From: a virus
Direction: 5' to 3' (one strand)
IMG/VR virus record: IMGVR_UViG_3300031977_002862
Coordinates: 27,845-91,844 of that record
DNA: 64,000 nt
The first letter of the stretch is position 1. Every line of letters begins with the position of its first letter. Below the pieces are notes generated by a model. That model was not told the DNA's origin. It saw only the letters and a program-made list of their open reading frames with translations, and searched no databases. Both the position numbers and the translations under genes were made by a program. Below, in pieces: positions 11,128-20,506 of the stretch.

Positions 11128-14100
11128 TAGATTTTACCTCCACCAGCATTAATTGCTGAGTCGTTCACTCCTTCGAGAAAGGTTTCTCCATATGTATTGG
11201 CGGCTTCTCGAATCATTGAGATAATATTTCCACGCTGAGTAGTCAGTGCATCATTGAAGCTTGAGGCATCAATGGCCTGAACATTAAAGTTGACATTGAC
11301 AGGCTGAGCTTGCTTCATTTCATCATTTGGCACAATTCTTCCAGGAGTTTCTGGAACGAAGAGTTCTGGACCCTGCTCTCCAACAACATATCCTGCTGTT
11401 GGTCCTCCTTCGGCGCGATACTTGGCACCCATGAAAGCAGAAGTGGGCATTCCGCCGATCTTTCTAGTATCTCCACCCCTTAGTCCTGCGAGTTCTGAAC
11501 CTGTCGCCTGTTGTGCGACATCTACTTTATTGGATCTTTCCCCTACACTTATATTCCTAGGGACCGAGGTTCCTCCAGAACTAGAGCCTCCCTGATATGT
11601 AGTTGATGAAATAATAGCTAATTGAGCTGCGGTCAAAGCTCCAATAGCTGCTGCTAGTATAGGACCTAATATTGGACCTCCTTCTGCTAATGCTTTTACT
11701 ATCGCTAAAGATCCTTGTATTACGGCTTCCGCCATACTAATCTTTTTATTTTGTTCAAACTGCTTTCTTTTAGCTCTATCCTTTTTCTTTTCAAGAGCTT
11801 GAATTTTTGATAAACTTTCCTTTGATTTTCCGTCTCGTTTTTTCTCAGCCTCAATCTCTTTGTCAATTCCTGCAATTCTTGCCTCGCTCGAAGCCGCCAT
11901 GATATTTCCTATTGAAGATACTATAGCTCCGACTGCTGCTATCTTATCTGCAGCAGTATTTGTTTCTTTTGACAATTCTATAAAGGCGGAAGACATTACA
12001 AGAGTTCCTTCGCTTATAGCTGCAACAAGCTCTCCGTTAGGACCTAGCTCTCTTAGCTTATTCAGCATAGGCTGAATACCTTCTAAAGTTGCATTTATAA
12101 AAGCTTGTTTAAGGCTTTTTCCAGCATCTTTTGCTTTACTTTTTGCTTTTTCTAATGCTTCTTCTAGCTTAGCTATTTCTTCAGCGGAGTCTCCCATTCC
12201 ACGACCAATAGCTAAGTCTATTTTTGCTCCAGCAACTTCTTTGTCAGCAGATTCTTTATCTCTTCCAGCTACCTCTATAGTAGCTTTGCCTCTTGTTATT
12301 CCCTCTCCTACTTGATTTATAAATTCGGCAGTTTTTGTAAATCCTGGAGAATCTTGTTCCGCTCTTTTTCTCAGAACTTGCTCTTCTAGTTCCAGTCTTT
12401 TTAAAGCTAGATCATACTCCTTTTTGGCGGCTTCTTGTGCCGCAGACCTTCCTTCACTTAATAGTTGAGAAATTCTACCAGTATTTGAAAGCTCTACACC
12501 GTTCGCTTTAGCTTGTGCCTTAATAATCTCAAACTTTGCTTCTAACAAATCATATTCTAGGTCGATGGCTTTTGTTTTTAAATTAAACTCTTCTAGCAAT
12601 ATTTTCTTTCTGTTTTCTTTTTCTTTTAAGAAAAAGTTTAATTCTTCAATTGGAGAAAGCTCTTCTGAACCTGTGTCTGCTAATCTTTGAAGTTTATACT
12701 GTACACGAGCAAGCTCCATTTCTGCTTCTAAAGTAGCTTTCTTAGAGGCGAAAATCTTTTGCTCTAACCCAAGTATTTCTTGTTTGGCTTTTAGTTGCTC
12801 TTGATTGACTCTTGCTGTTATTTCTTCTTGGGAAATTCTTTCTTTTCCTTTTGCAATAATTTGAGCATCAATTTGATCGATTCGTTCTTTTTGAGCTTCA
12901 GAAAGATTTAAAAGATCATAACCTTCTCTTTCGGTTTCGAGTTTTTCAATTTCTCTGTCAATAATAGTATTTGTAAGATCTAAAGATTTTTCTAAAACTA
13001 GAGGTTGGTTATTTACAAATTTATTTAAGTTTTTTTGGTCCGTTTGAAGACCTTTAATCTCAGAACCTATAGTTTGGTAGGTGGACACAACTCCATCTAA
13101 TTTTTCTTGTAGAGATTCGAGTCTTTTTACATCTGTGTCTCCAGTAATAAATCCCTCAGAGGCAAGCTTTTGTAGATATTCAGCAGAACCGGCTGCTTGC
13201 TCAAAAAAGGCGTCTATGCCTATACCTCCTACTTCAGAAGCTGCTTTGGCTTCGTTTAAGAAACCCTGAAGTCCTTCAGTGGCTCTATCAAAAGGAGTAG
13301 AGGACTTATCTCCGGCCGCCCTTGCAGCTTTTGTAAAATTAGCATAGGAGGCTGCTGCATTATCTATAGCGTCTGTAAATGCTTTTTCTTTTTTTCTAAG
13401 ACCCTCTAAAAAATTTTCTATCTGTTCTGCGCTTAGCTCTGCTCCTGCATCTAATCCGTTTTTTACTATCTTTAAAGATTTAACCTGTGTAGCCATTAGG
13501 GAGGATAAATTCTCATTGTCACCAATTCGGTCGATGGCTCGTTGTAAAATTTGCGAGGCGGCCTGTCTTCCAGCAGCATCTAAAGTATCTCCTTTAGAGA
13601 GTAAAGAATCAATATTCTCCTCTATTCTTTTTAGCTCTTTGTCTATGCCGACTACGCCGACGCCGCTCACTGCTAGTGCGTAGGCTTGGGCGAAGAATCC
13701 TGCATCTCCTGAAAGATTTAAAAAGTCTTCTCGAAGTTTAGCTATTTGTTGTGTCCTTGATTCTTTTATAGCCACTCCTAAAGAGCTAATCCCGTCTTTT
13801 ACTTGCCCAATAATATTTACCAATACTCTTGATTTTCTTGTAAAATTTTCTGTCTCAGAATTTGAGTCTTTTAAAGCTTTTCCCAGCTCATAAGAAATAT
13901 CCGAAAAAGAATCAAAACTCTTTGCGGCAGAATCCGCAGCTTGTTGAACTTTTGATTTTTCAAATAAACCTTTCAATAGGGGGAAGAGTAAAGAACCGAT
14001 ACTTAGAATTTGCCCTATTATAGGAATAAAATTTAAAAAAGCTCTTCCGAGAAGAATAGCTCCATTCCTGGCAACAGTAAGAGAAGTAGATAAAGTATTT

Positions 14101-15551
14101 ACTAGACCGGTAACCTGTCCGATTTTTTTGCCTTGTTTTCCTATACTGGCAAAGGCGACGCCAAAACCGCCAAATGCGCCAGTTTGATCTATTTTTTGCA
14201 GAGAAGCGGCTTGCAGGCCAGCTAAACGAGACTTTGCTCTCTTTGCTTCGCCTTTTGCTCCTAAAGTAAATCTCCTGTTCTCAGCCGCTATCAGTTGCTC
14301 CGTAGCAATACGAAGCTGACGAATTTGATCAAGTTCTGCTTGTTTTTGTACCTTTTTCTCGGCGGAATGGTTTTTGAGAGCAACTTGTCTTAATTGTTCT
14401 GATTTTTTAAGATTTTTAACAGCAGTTGTTAAGTCTTTGGCACTCAGAGTGCCTGCTCTCATCTGGTCTTCTAAAAGCTTTACACTTTTTGGTGCAGCAG
14501 CGAAAGTTGGTAAACTTTTTGCTTGTTTAGTATATTCTGCGGCTTGTTTTTTTACAGAGCCTATAGTTTCTTGTAAAGCTACTCTAGCTAAAAGTCTTTG
14601 TCTTTCTATAGCAATATTTATTGCGGGAACGATTTTGTCAATAATTGAGGAAGCAAAAAGTGCCAAAACACCAGCCAAAGCAGTAGGTGTTTCCGAAAGA
14701 AAACGAATTAGAGGAGTCAAAACATTGTTAGCAAGTTTAAGACCAGTATCACTTAACTCCCTAAAAGCTGCTGCTAACTGGTCATAGGGATTCGGATCTA
14801 CAGATTGAGAAATGTCTCCAAATTTCTTTATACCTTGAGTAATAGTTGCATTTAAAAATGCTTGCCTTCTTTCTGCTTGAGTAAGTTGTTTTGGAAGCTT
14901 TCCAAGGCTGTCCGCATAGTCGCTGACAGCATCGTCAAGACGAACCATAATACCTAATTCATCTAAAATTTCTGGCTCTAACTTAGCTGTACCTCGTACT
15001 AACCTATTCAGAGCATCTTCTAAATCTCTTCCAAGAGCTAATGAAGCTCCTTTTGCTACTTTGGTAAGCTCTTCAATTTGAGAAGACTCAAAACCAGCAC
15101 TTGTTCCAAGTGCCACAGCTTCTAAAGATGCCCTTGTTGAAATAGCGTCTCCGGTAATTTCTTTTAATTTGTCAGAAATAAATCCTAAATTTTTACCGGC
15201 AACTGTACCTGTTCTTTCTAGCCCCTGTTCTAACTGAGTTAATGCTGCATTTTGGCGAAGAACATTAAAAGCGGCAGAAATTGCAAATACGTTTGCCGCT
15301 AAGGTTGCATAAGCGGGTACTAAACCGCCCTCGATTGTTTGTGCTTGTTTTGCGAAAGCTTTTGTAGAGTTAGAAGTAATTTGGGCGGTGCCCTTCTCCT
15401 GTCTCTGATAAGCATTAGTTTTCTTAGCTTGAGTATCTCTAGCAGCAGTCTGCTTATTGATAGATTTAGTAACTCCATCAATCTGCTTCTGAACTACTTT
15501 TATGTTTTTACCTTCGAGTACTACCTCTAGTAAAACTGAACTATCTGCCAC
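11127..15551 (-). CDS. Tail tape measure protein
   Basis: The 1474-aa protein is long, mostly helical and Ala/Lys/Glu rich. It has two hydrophobic stretches (one around the motif FLNFIPIIGQILSIGSLLF, one near the C-terminus around GPILAAAIGALTAAQ). The C-terminus carries the common tape-measure signature GGPTAGYVVGEQGPELFVP. It sets tail length and occupies the tube lumen. By the usual rule of about 0.15 nm per residue the tail would be roughly 220 nm, a long non-contractile tail. It overlaps the chaperone gene upstream by 11 nt and the next gene by a TAATG. Confidence 0.95.
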   Translation of the reverse strand: MADSSVLLEVVLEGKNIKVVQKQIDGVTKSINKQTAARDTQAKKTNAYQRQEKGTAQITSNSTKAFAKQAQTIEGGLVPAYATLAANVFAISAAFNVLRQNAALTQLEQGLERTGTVAGKNLGFISDKLKEITGDAISTRASLEAVALGTSAGFESSQIEELTKVAKGASLALGRDLEDALNRLVRGTAKLEPEILDELGIMVRLDDAVSDYADSLGKLPKQLTQAERRQAFLNATITQGIKKFGDISQSVDPNPYDQLAAAFRELSDTGLKLANNVLTPLIRFLSETPTALAGVLALFASSIIDKIVPAINIAIERQRLLARVALQETIGSVKKQAAEYTKQAKSLPTFAAAPKSVKLLEDQMRAGTLSAKDLTTAVKNLKKSEQLRQVALKNHSAEKKVQKQAELDQIRQLRIATEQLIAAENRRFTLGAKGEAKRAKSRLAGLQAASLQKIDQTGAFGGFGVAFASIGKQGKKIGQVTGLVNTLSTSLTVARNGAILLGRAFLNFIPIIGQILSIGSLLFPLLKGLFEKSKVQQAADSAAKSFDSFSDISYELGKALKDSNSETENFTRKSRVLVNIIGQVKDGISSLGVAIKESRTQQIAKLREDFLNLSGDAGFFAQAYALAVSGVGVVGIDKELKRIEENIDSLLSKGDTLDAAGRQAASQILQRAIDRIGDNENLSSLMATQVKSLKIVKNGLDAGAELSAEQIENFLEGLRKKEKAFTDAIDNAAASYANFTKAARAAGDKSSTPFDRATEGLQGFLNEAKAASEVGGIGIDAFFEQAAGSAEYLQKLASEGFITGDTDVKRLESLQEKLDGVVSTYQTIGSEIKGLQTDQKNLNKFVNNQPLVLEKSLDLTNTIIDREIEKLETEREGYDLLNLSEAQKERIDQIDAQIIAKGKERISQEEITARVNQEQLKAKQEILGLEQKIFASKKATLEAEMELARVQYKLQRLADTGSEELSPIEELNFFLKEKENRKKILLEEFNLKTKAIDLEYDLLEAKFEIIKAQAKANGVELSNTGRISQLLSEGRSAAQEAAKKEYDLALKRLELEEQVLRKRAEQDSPGFTKTAEFINQVGEGITRGKATIEVAGRDKESADKEVAGAKIDLAIGRGMGDSAEEIAKLEEALEKAKSKAKDAGKSLKQAFINATLEGIQPMLNKLRELGPNGELVAAISEGTLVMSSAFIELSKETNTAADKIAAVGAIVSSIGNIMAASSEARIAGIDKEIEAEKKRDGKSKESLSKIQALEKKKDRAKRKQFEQNKKISMAEAVIQGSLAIVKALAEGGPILGPILAAAIGALTAAQLAIISSTTYQGGSSSGGTSVPRNISVGERSNKVDVAQQATGSELAGLRGGDTRKIGGMPTSAFMGAKYRAEGGPTAGYVVGEQGPELFVPETPGRIVPNDEMKQAQPVNVNFNVQAIDASSFNDALTTQRGNIISMIREAANTYGETFLEGVNDSAINAGGGKI

Positions 15552-15954
15552 GCGATTTACTCTTCATCTTGTCGTATTCGCGTTTCAATCTCTCTTGTGA
15601 GATTCGAATCGCTTCTGCGTCAAGTCTTGATAATACTTCTAAAAGAAGTTCCTTATCATCAATCTGATAGAGTCCCATCAAAATTGGTAGGTTTGTATAA
15701 TCTTTTCCTATATAACCAATTTCTGGATAAACTCGATCACCTAAGAAATTAAATATTTCAATACCGTCAACTATAATTTGCGGAAAATCTTCAATACCTG
15801 GAGGACATCTTTCTGGGTTTGGTTCTCTTCCGAGCTGTTCTTCCATTTCCAGATATTTTTCTTTGGTCATTCCGACCGTATTATTCCTCTGCCACTGTTC
15901 GAAGCGTGTCCAAAGGGTCTCCTTTTCCTCCTCTGCGAAAGTTGGCAAGGTCAA
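15541..15954 (-). CDS. Tail assembly chaperone, downstream (T-like) frame
   Basis: A 137-codon frame sits between the upstream chaperone frame (74-nt overlap) and the tape measure gene, the classical G/T position. Its only upstream start is a TTG preceded by GAGGTGG, so it may be initiated separately. More likely, as in lambda G/GT, it is reached by a programmed frameshift from the upstream frame; the geometry requires +1 (or -2), not the lambda -1. The product ends in a highly charged Lys/Arg tail. It would recruit the tape measure protein during tail assembly. Confidence 0.7.
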   Translation of the reverse strand: MTLPTFAEEEKETLWTRFEQWQRNNTVGMTKEKYLEMEEQLGREPNPERCPPGIEDFPQIIVDGIEIFNFLGDRVYPEIGYIGKDYTNLPILMGLYQIDDKELLLEVLSRLDAEAIRISQERLKREYDKMKSKSRGR

Positions 15955-16330
15955 AGACCACCTCGTTTACCCAATTATCGAACTCTGTAGAGTTTTGAAC
16001 TAATACTTCTGCCTGCTCTTTATCATACTCTAGTTCTGCTTCTTCATCTTGATTGTTTAGATCTACAAGAATAAGATCTTCGAGATATTTAAGCTTTAAG
16101 CCTTTCCAACCTTTAATAGTTGCTTGTGCAAATTCAATTACAAATTTATCTTCGTCAAGTTCTTCGACCATTTGTCGTGTTTTTCGGTCAAATTTTTGTG
16201 CAATACATCTTTTTCTCAGGTTTAAAAGTTCTTTTCTAGATAAATTACAAACCTCAACCTGAAAGCCGGGACACCCAGGAAAGTCAAGCCATGCTGACTT
16301 GGTGTCAACCATCAAATCTTTTAATTTCAT
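15881..16330 (-). CDS. Tail assembly chaperone, upstream (G-like) frame
   Basis: The 149-aa acidic protein is encoded just before the overlapping T-like frame and tape measure gene. The shared 3' end contains a purine run (GGAGGAAAAGGAGA, about 15911-15924 on the reverse strand) in which a frameshift could occur. Its position between tail-tube genes and the tape measure, and the overlapping reading-frame pair, support assignment; the sequence itself shows no diagnostic motif. ATG start follows the tube-like gene by 8 nt. Confidence 0.7.
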   Translation of the reverse strand: MKLKDLMVDTKSAWLDFPGCPGFQVEVCNLSRKELLNLRKRCIAQKFDRKTRQMVEELDEDKFVIEFAQATIKGWKGLKLKYLEDLILVDLNNQDEEAELEYDKEQAEVLVQNSTEFDNWVNEVVFDLANFRRGGKGDPLDTLRTVAEE

Positions 16331-16338
16331 TAAATCTC

Positions 16339-17259
16339 CTAATACGTGAAATAAGTATTTAAGTCTGTTGGGTTCGTCATAAGACGAAAATCATAGTTCT
16401 GTGAGAAAATATCTCCAAAGGTGGCGCGATTAGTAAAAGAACAGGCGTTATTCATTTCTACATCAAGTTGTAGGTTTGAAGCTGATAAGCCTGCTCGAAT
16501 ACGAACACTTGTACTTTCCTGCCATGTTAATAAGTTATTCACAGATTGAGCGTTGGTGCTATCAATATATTGACTAATACTTCCTCCAAGATTTCTACTT
16601 TGTAATGTAAAATTTGAGGGAAAAATTGTGTTGGACGCATTTGTAACCGCTTTTGTTGAATGTACGGTTTCATTTCTTGTCCAGTCTATATTGTTTTGCA
16701 GCTCTAAAGACGCTCCTTGAATATTGTCTAAATTACTTCCAGCAACTGAAACTATAAACTCTTTTGAAACAGCGAAAGATGGTGTTGAATCATAACTTCC
16801 ATCGGTATTCGACCAGCTCGCCTCTGTTCTCGTAAGTTTAGTTCCTTGACCATTTAAGGCCACGGTCATTATTCCTGCACGAGGAATATTGAAAGTTCCA
16901 CCAGTAAAGACAGCATTCTCTATTTTATAGTATACTGGAGTACTATTGTTCTCATATACAAAATATAGATTAAACTGCTTTAAAGTATTGCCTGAATAGT
17001 CTATTAGCAAATCCAAGGGCAAATGTTGGTGTACGGAAGCTTCATCTAACATATACAATGTGAATGAAAAATCCGCAGGGTTTGCTTTCTGAATAAGGGA
17101 ACCTTCGAACAAGTTATTTGGAGCGTGCAAAGTTCTTTTTGCAACGCCTTCTTGTGCGAAAGTTTGGGAGAAAGTGACATCTCTCATCGTATGGAGAAGG
17201 TAGAACGTGCTTGAATACTCTAACCAAACACGCCCTTCTCTTAATAGTTCAAAAGTCAC
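16339..17259 (-). CDS. Tail-tube-like protein (second paralogue)
   Basis: This 306-aa beta-rich protein starts with GTG preceded by a GGAG ribosome site and has its own promoter upstream. Its N-terminal region (VTFSQTFAQEGVAKRTLH and the following FSFTLYML) aligns with the corresponding part of the neighbouring 403-aa tube protein (FSFTQSINSSEITI and VEWSMSTY), so the two appear to be paralogues. It could be a minor tube, tail-cap or tip-proximal tube component. Downstream neighbours are the tail chaperones. Confidence 0.65.
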   Translation of the reverse strand: MTFELLREGRVWLEYSSTFYLLHTMRDVTFSQTFAQEGVAKRTLHAPNNLFEGSLIQKANPADFSFTLYMLDEASVHQHLPLDLLIDYSGNTLKQFNLYFVYENNSTPVYYKIENAVFTGGTFNIPRAGIMTVALNGQGTKLTRTEASWSNTDGSYDSTPSFAVSKEFIVSVAGSNLDNIQGASLELQNNIDWTRNETVHSTKAVTNASNTIFPSNFTLQSRNLGGSISQYIDSTNAQSVNNLLTWQESTSVRIRAGLSASNLQLDVEMNNACSFTNRATFGDIFSQNYDFRLMTNPTDLNTYFTY

Positions 17260-17295
17260 TAGGGGATCTCCTCGACAATCTCCTTATAGAGAAAC

Positions 17296-17315
17296 GGGGG
17301 AAACTATTTTCCCCC
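17296..17315 (-). other. Perfect hairpin in the mRNA leader
   Basis: An 8-bp stem (GGGGGAAA/TTTCCCCC) with a 4-nt loop lies just after the promoter of the tube-like gene and before its ribosome site. No U-run follows on the transcribed strand, so it is more likely an mRNA-stabilising 5' hairpin or a weak boundary for read-through from the main tube gene than a full terminator. Confidence 0.55.
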
Positions 17316-17325
17316 AAGTCTCATA

Positions 17326-17354
17326 ATTATATCTAACGAGTAGTAAATTGTCAA
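17326..17354 (-). promoter_or_regulatory. Sigma70-like promoter for the second tube gene / chaperone / tape measure operon
   Basis: On the minus strand TTGACA, a 17-bp spacer and TATAAT are perfect matches. The upstream AATAATTC element is shared with several other promoters in this window. It lies in the gap after the main tail-tube gene. Confidence 0.85.
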
Positions 17355-17373
17355 GAATTATTTTTTGGTATGC

Positions 17374-18585
17374 TTATGCCTTATAAATAATCGTGGCTTC
17401 GTTGGTTGAATCAACATTGCCATCTGCTACCTGACCGTGGAAAGCGACTTCCAGCGTAAGCAAATCTTCAACATTAATTACAGGCACTTCGAGGTGTGCT
17501 GTGGGAAGGTCGAAAGCAATACGAGGAGTATTTGTGGTTTCGCCTCCAATATTTACAGTCATATCGAATACGTTTCTGACTGTTGAAGTATCGCTCACTA
17601 AGTCTGCAAAAAGTTCTCCTGATTTACTCTGGTTGGTATCATTATCAAGATAACAGGTTAGAGATCCTGAAATTGAACGAGCACCAGTAATATTTGCAAG
17701 AGGAGCATTTACAACACCGAGTTCCTCCGGAGTGAGGTAGGTGATGTTATTTTCCATAGAAATACTTCCACCGGTAAGAACAATACTGTAAACATCTTGA
17801 ATATTATCGGGAGAAGTTGATTCATTCAAACCAGCATCAGGTGAGCCAATAAACTTATCGTTTCTTACGAGAGAAAGTGTTGAGATTCGGTTACGAATAA
17901 AGTTTGTTGTATCAGTAAGACCATTTGAAATTACTTTATCAGGAGAAGTGTTACCAAGCTCATCAGGTTGAGTTAGTCCTTCATCTGAAATTTGCTTTGC
18001 AAAACCGCTCCACTGAAGAGTTGCAATTCCATCGATATCAAAATCCATCGTAATAGAGTTTACGACGGCACTCTGAAGTTTATAGTACTGTTTATTGTCC
18101 CCATCTTCAAAAGCAAACCAAATATCCCAGTTATCGGGCATCGATGAAACATTTGACTGGCTAAAATCAAATGTGTTTGTTGAATCAAGAGCGGGACTTT
18201 GATCTACTAAACTATTTACAGCGTTGCCGCCCTTTTTAAATACTTCGTTATTTGTATCCCACGTATCAGCACCTACAAACATGGCCCATAAAGACTCTTC
18301 TACAGCGTGACATTTTGAGTCATTATCCGGACTAGAAGTTGAGTCAAAAGGTCGAGCATAAGTACTCATTGACCATTCTACAGGGGCCAAACTGTCATTG
18401 AAGAGCAGTCTTGCTCGTCGTGAAGTTGTTCCTGCTTCATTGATCGTAATTTCTGAAGAATTAATTGATTGCGTAAAAGAAAAGCCATCAAGTACAGAAA
18501 GTTTCCATGATTGTACATGATTTCCTGAACTGGCGTCTCTCAACGAAACGTATACTTCTGCATTTCTTGTAAATTGTAATGCCAT
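17374..18585 (-). CDS. Major tail tube protein
   Basis: The 403-aa beta-rich protein sits between the tail terminator and the chaperone/tape-measure genes, the standard position for the major tail protein. Its N-terminal MALQFTRNAEVYVS and the following FSFTQS region look like tube-subunit strands. Four separate xSPD turns (for example GSPDAG and NTSPDK) suggest extended surface loops. It has its own gap and promoter downstream, consistent with separate high expression. The ATG is preceded by CGGAG. Confidence 0.75.
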   Translation of the reverse strand: MALQFTRNAEVYVSLRDASSGNHVQSWKLSVLDGFSFTQSINSSEITINEAGTTSRRARLLFNDSLAPVEWSMSTYARPFDSTSSPDNDSKCHAVEESLWAMFVGADTWDTNNEVFKKGGNAVNSLVDQSPALDSTNTFDFSQSNVSSMPDNWDIWFAFEDGDNKQYYKLQSAVVNSITMDFDIDGIATLQWSGFAKQISDEGLTQPDELGNTSPDKVISNGLTDTTNFIRNRISTLSLVRNDKFIGSPDAGLNESTSPDNIQDVYSIVLTGGSISMENNITYLTPEELGVVNAPLANITGARSISGSLTCYLDNDTNQSKSGELFADLVSDTSTVRNVFDMTVNIGGETTNTPRIAFDLPTAHLEVPVINVEDLLTLEVAFHGQVADGNVDSTNEATIIYKA

Positions 18586-18632
18586 TATTTATCTCCGAAG
18601 AGAAGATTATCTTCTCATCTTAACCTAAAAGG
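18586..18632 (-). other. Intergenic gap with two small palindromes
   Basis: A 7-bp stem (GAGAAGA/TCTTCTC, 18600-18616) and an AACCT/AGGTT hairpin (18622-18634) lie between the terminator-protein gene and the tail-tube gene. No U-run follows, so these are probably leader or mRNA-processing structures ahead of the highly expressed tube gene. Confidence 0.4.
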
Positions 18633-19085
18633 TTAGTATCGAACTTCGCAAATGATCTCCCCAACTGCTAGAGGTTCGAGAGCACCCTCATCGGTGTCCA
18701 AGCTCAAGATTGTTATCTGCTGAACACTTTGAGTATTTCCGTCCTGGTCCTTGTAAGAGAGACCTGCGTTGTCTTCTAATACTGTTTCAATATCTTCAAA
18801 GAGCTTTTCAAGTGCGAAAATTGCATTTTCTTCTTGAACATAAACTCGAAGAGTAACAGTTAGAAATCTGTCTTTGTAGCCTCCTCCTTGGTATTGTCGA
18901 GTCTCAGATCCAGCACTTACATGAACCGCTGGAAAATCCTCTACTTCATCCCAAAACTTTAATCGAGGAAGTACATTATTATATAAGTTTGTCCTATAAG
19001 GAGAATTGCCGTTAATTAACTTTAGCTTCTCTTCTAGGGCTCGGACAATGGCCATTCTACGTGTACTATAGTCTCTTGTGGCCAT
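18633..19085 (-). CDS. Tail terminator / tail completion protein
   Basis: The 150-aa protein lies directly before the tail-tube gene, where lambda gpU-like tail terminators are found. An N-terminal helix (RRMAIVRALEEKLKLI) is followed by alternating strands (FPAVHVSAG, RFLTVTLRVYV) and a helix EKLFEDIETVL. This matches the alpha/beta fold pattern of the gpU/terminator family and its usual length. It overlaps the upstream neck gene by TAATG. Assignment is by order and pattern. Confidence 0.7.
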   Translation of the reverse strand: MATRDYSTRRMAIVRALEEKLKLINGNSPYRTNLYNNVLPRLKFWDEVEDFPAVHVSAGSETRQYQGGGYKDRFLTVTLRVYVQEENAIFALEKLFEDIETVLEDNAGLSYKDQDGNTQSVQQITILSLDTDEGALEPLAVGEIICEVRY

Positions 19086-20506
19086 TAAACTCTCCTAGTA
19101 TAAAATCTTGCTGTCAATAATTCTGCCGCTATCTCTCTTATAGATTTATCTATTAATTTCCTTGGATCTCTGTCTACTGTTGCCCAAGGAGGTTTTCCGG
19201 CCCCTTTCTCAAAAATCTGATAAGGATTTTTTCTATAAGTATATCCAATACTTGGAAAGCCTCTTGCTGTTTGTGAAATATCTGTTACTCTAACACTCTC
19301 TGCGAATCTTCCAGTTTTATTCTCTAGTCCTGGGGCTCCCATATTGTTTTTTACAGTTCTTGGTAGCTTTTGATTAATTAAAGCTATCATAGAAATATTG
19401 CTAGCTGCGGAAGATTTTTTAGGTCCTGGAGCTTTGAGTCCTTTCAGTGCCCCAAGCTGTAAATTTTTTGGTTTTACTTTTTTTACTTTTTTATTAGCTT
19501 TTTTAGTTTCTTTTGCCGTTTTAGTTAAATCTATTTTAAAATTATCGCTTTTAACTTTTACATTTTTTCTTCGAACTATTTTAGTATCAAACCTTTCTAT
19601 TACTTTTTTTCGCTCTACGTCTATTCTGGTATCTGAGCCAGGCCTTTTAGACAAACTCTTAGATTTATCTACTTTTAATAGAGCGTTTCGTAATCTTTGT
19701 AAAGCATCTCTTTTAAAAGAGGCTTCAGTTGTTGTACCGTATAACCTATTATAATATTCTGATTCAAAACCAACTTCTAATGTTTCTTTTTCTTTAGTAG
19801 CCTTCTTTTTTACGAAAAAACCTAACCCTAAATTTCTGATGTCTTTTTCAGTTATTTTATTATCTTGCTTAGCTCTTTGATTGTATGTATTAATTCTGCT
19901 GCTTAGTTGTGAACTGGCCCTGCCAACCTGCTGCTCTACAACAGAAGAACCTGCCCGATGTCCTAAATCTAAAAACTTCCCTGCTTGTATTTCTGAGCTT
20001 TGCGAGTTTTTAAAAGCATCGGGATCTATACTCTTCAAAACTGTATTTAAGTTTTTTACTAAAGTGTCTTTTCTACTAGAGAATAAATTTTTTATCGCAT
20101 TGAAAACACTTTCAGGAGTATCTTTCCAGTAAACTCTTTCGTTTTTTTCAGCCTCTAAAACTTTTATTGCCCACGCCGACCTATTACCAACTACACGGGT
20201 ATTAACATTAGATCCGTATTTTTTTCGTGCCTTCTCGTAGGTACCATTTACAAGATTTCTTACATACTTATCTAAGGTTTCTTCAAATCTTTGATCGATT
20301 AAAACTCTAATATCTATTCTGTATGTCGGGGAGGTCAGTTCTCTAATAACTTGAGCCTTTACTCCGTTCACTGAAGATTTGAAAGTATGTTCTTTTAGGT
20401 CAGAATCCGTTTGTCTAAAACCATCTATGCCTTGTCTAGTATTAGAAGGTTTCTCTAACTCTGCTATAGTTTCTTCAAGTAATTTCTTTAAAAACCTTTT
20501 GCTCAC
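19085..20506 (-). CDS. Neck / head-tail joining protein, enlarged
   Basis: This 473-aa Lys-rich protein begins with GTG overlapping the adaptor stop codon. Its C-terminal ~90 residues (KTGRFAESVRV, then IGYTYRKNPYQIFEKGAG) look like the HK97-gp10 / tail-completion family, usually a protein of only 120-180 aa. The additional N-terminal ~370 residues are basic and helical and unexplained. Position between adaptor and tail terminator supports a neck role. Confidence 0.6.
   Translation of the reverse strand: MSKRFLKKLLEETIAELEKPSNTRQGIDGFRQTDSDLKEHTFKSSVNGVKAQVIRELTSPTYRIDIRVLIDQRFEETLDKYVRNLVNGTYEKARKKYGSNVNTRVVGNRSAWAIKVLEAEKNERVYWKDTPESVFNAIKNLFSSRKDTLVKNLNTVLKSIDPDAFKNSQSSEIQAGKFLDLGHRAGSSVVEQQVGRASSQLSSRINTYNQRAKQDNKITEKDIRNLGLGFFVKKKATKEKETLEVGFESEYYNRLYGTTTEASFKRDALQRLRNALLKVDKSKSLSKRPGSDTRIDVERKKVIERFDTKIVRRKNVKVKSDNFKIDLTKTAKETKKANKKVKKVKPKNLQLGALKGLKAPGPKKSSAASNISMIALINQKLPRTVKNNMGAPGLENKTGRFAESVRVTDISQTARGFPSIGYTYRKNPYQIFEKGAGKPPWATVDRDPRKLIDKSIREIAAELLTARFYTRRV

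Noticed and set aside
14374-14787. 137-codon plus-strand frame antisense to the tape measure gene
   Set aside because: It is the complementary reading of the Ala/Lys/Glu-rich tape measure sequence, without a ribosome site or promoter; the sense gene is certain.
19398-19754. 118-codon plus-strand frame
   Set aside because: Phe/Leu/Ser-rich complement of the Lys-rich neck protein.
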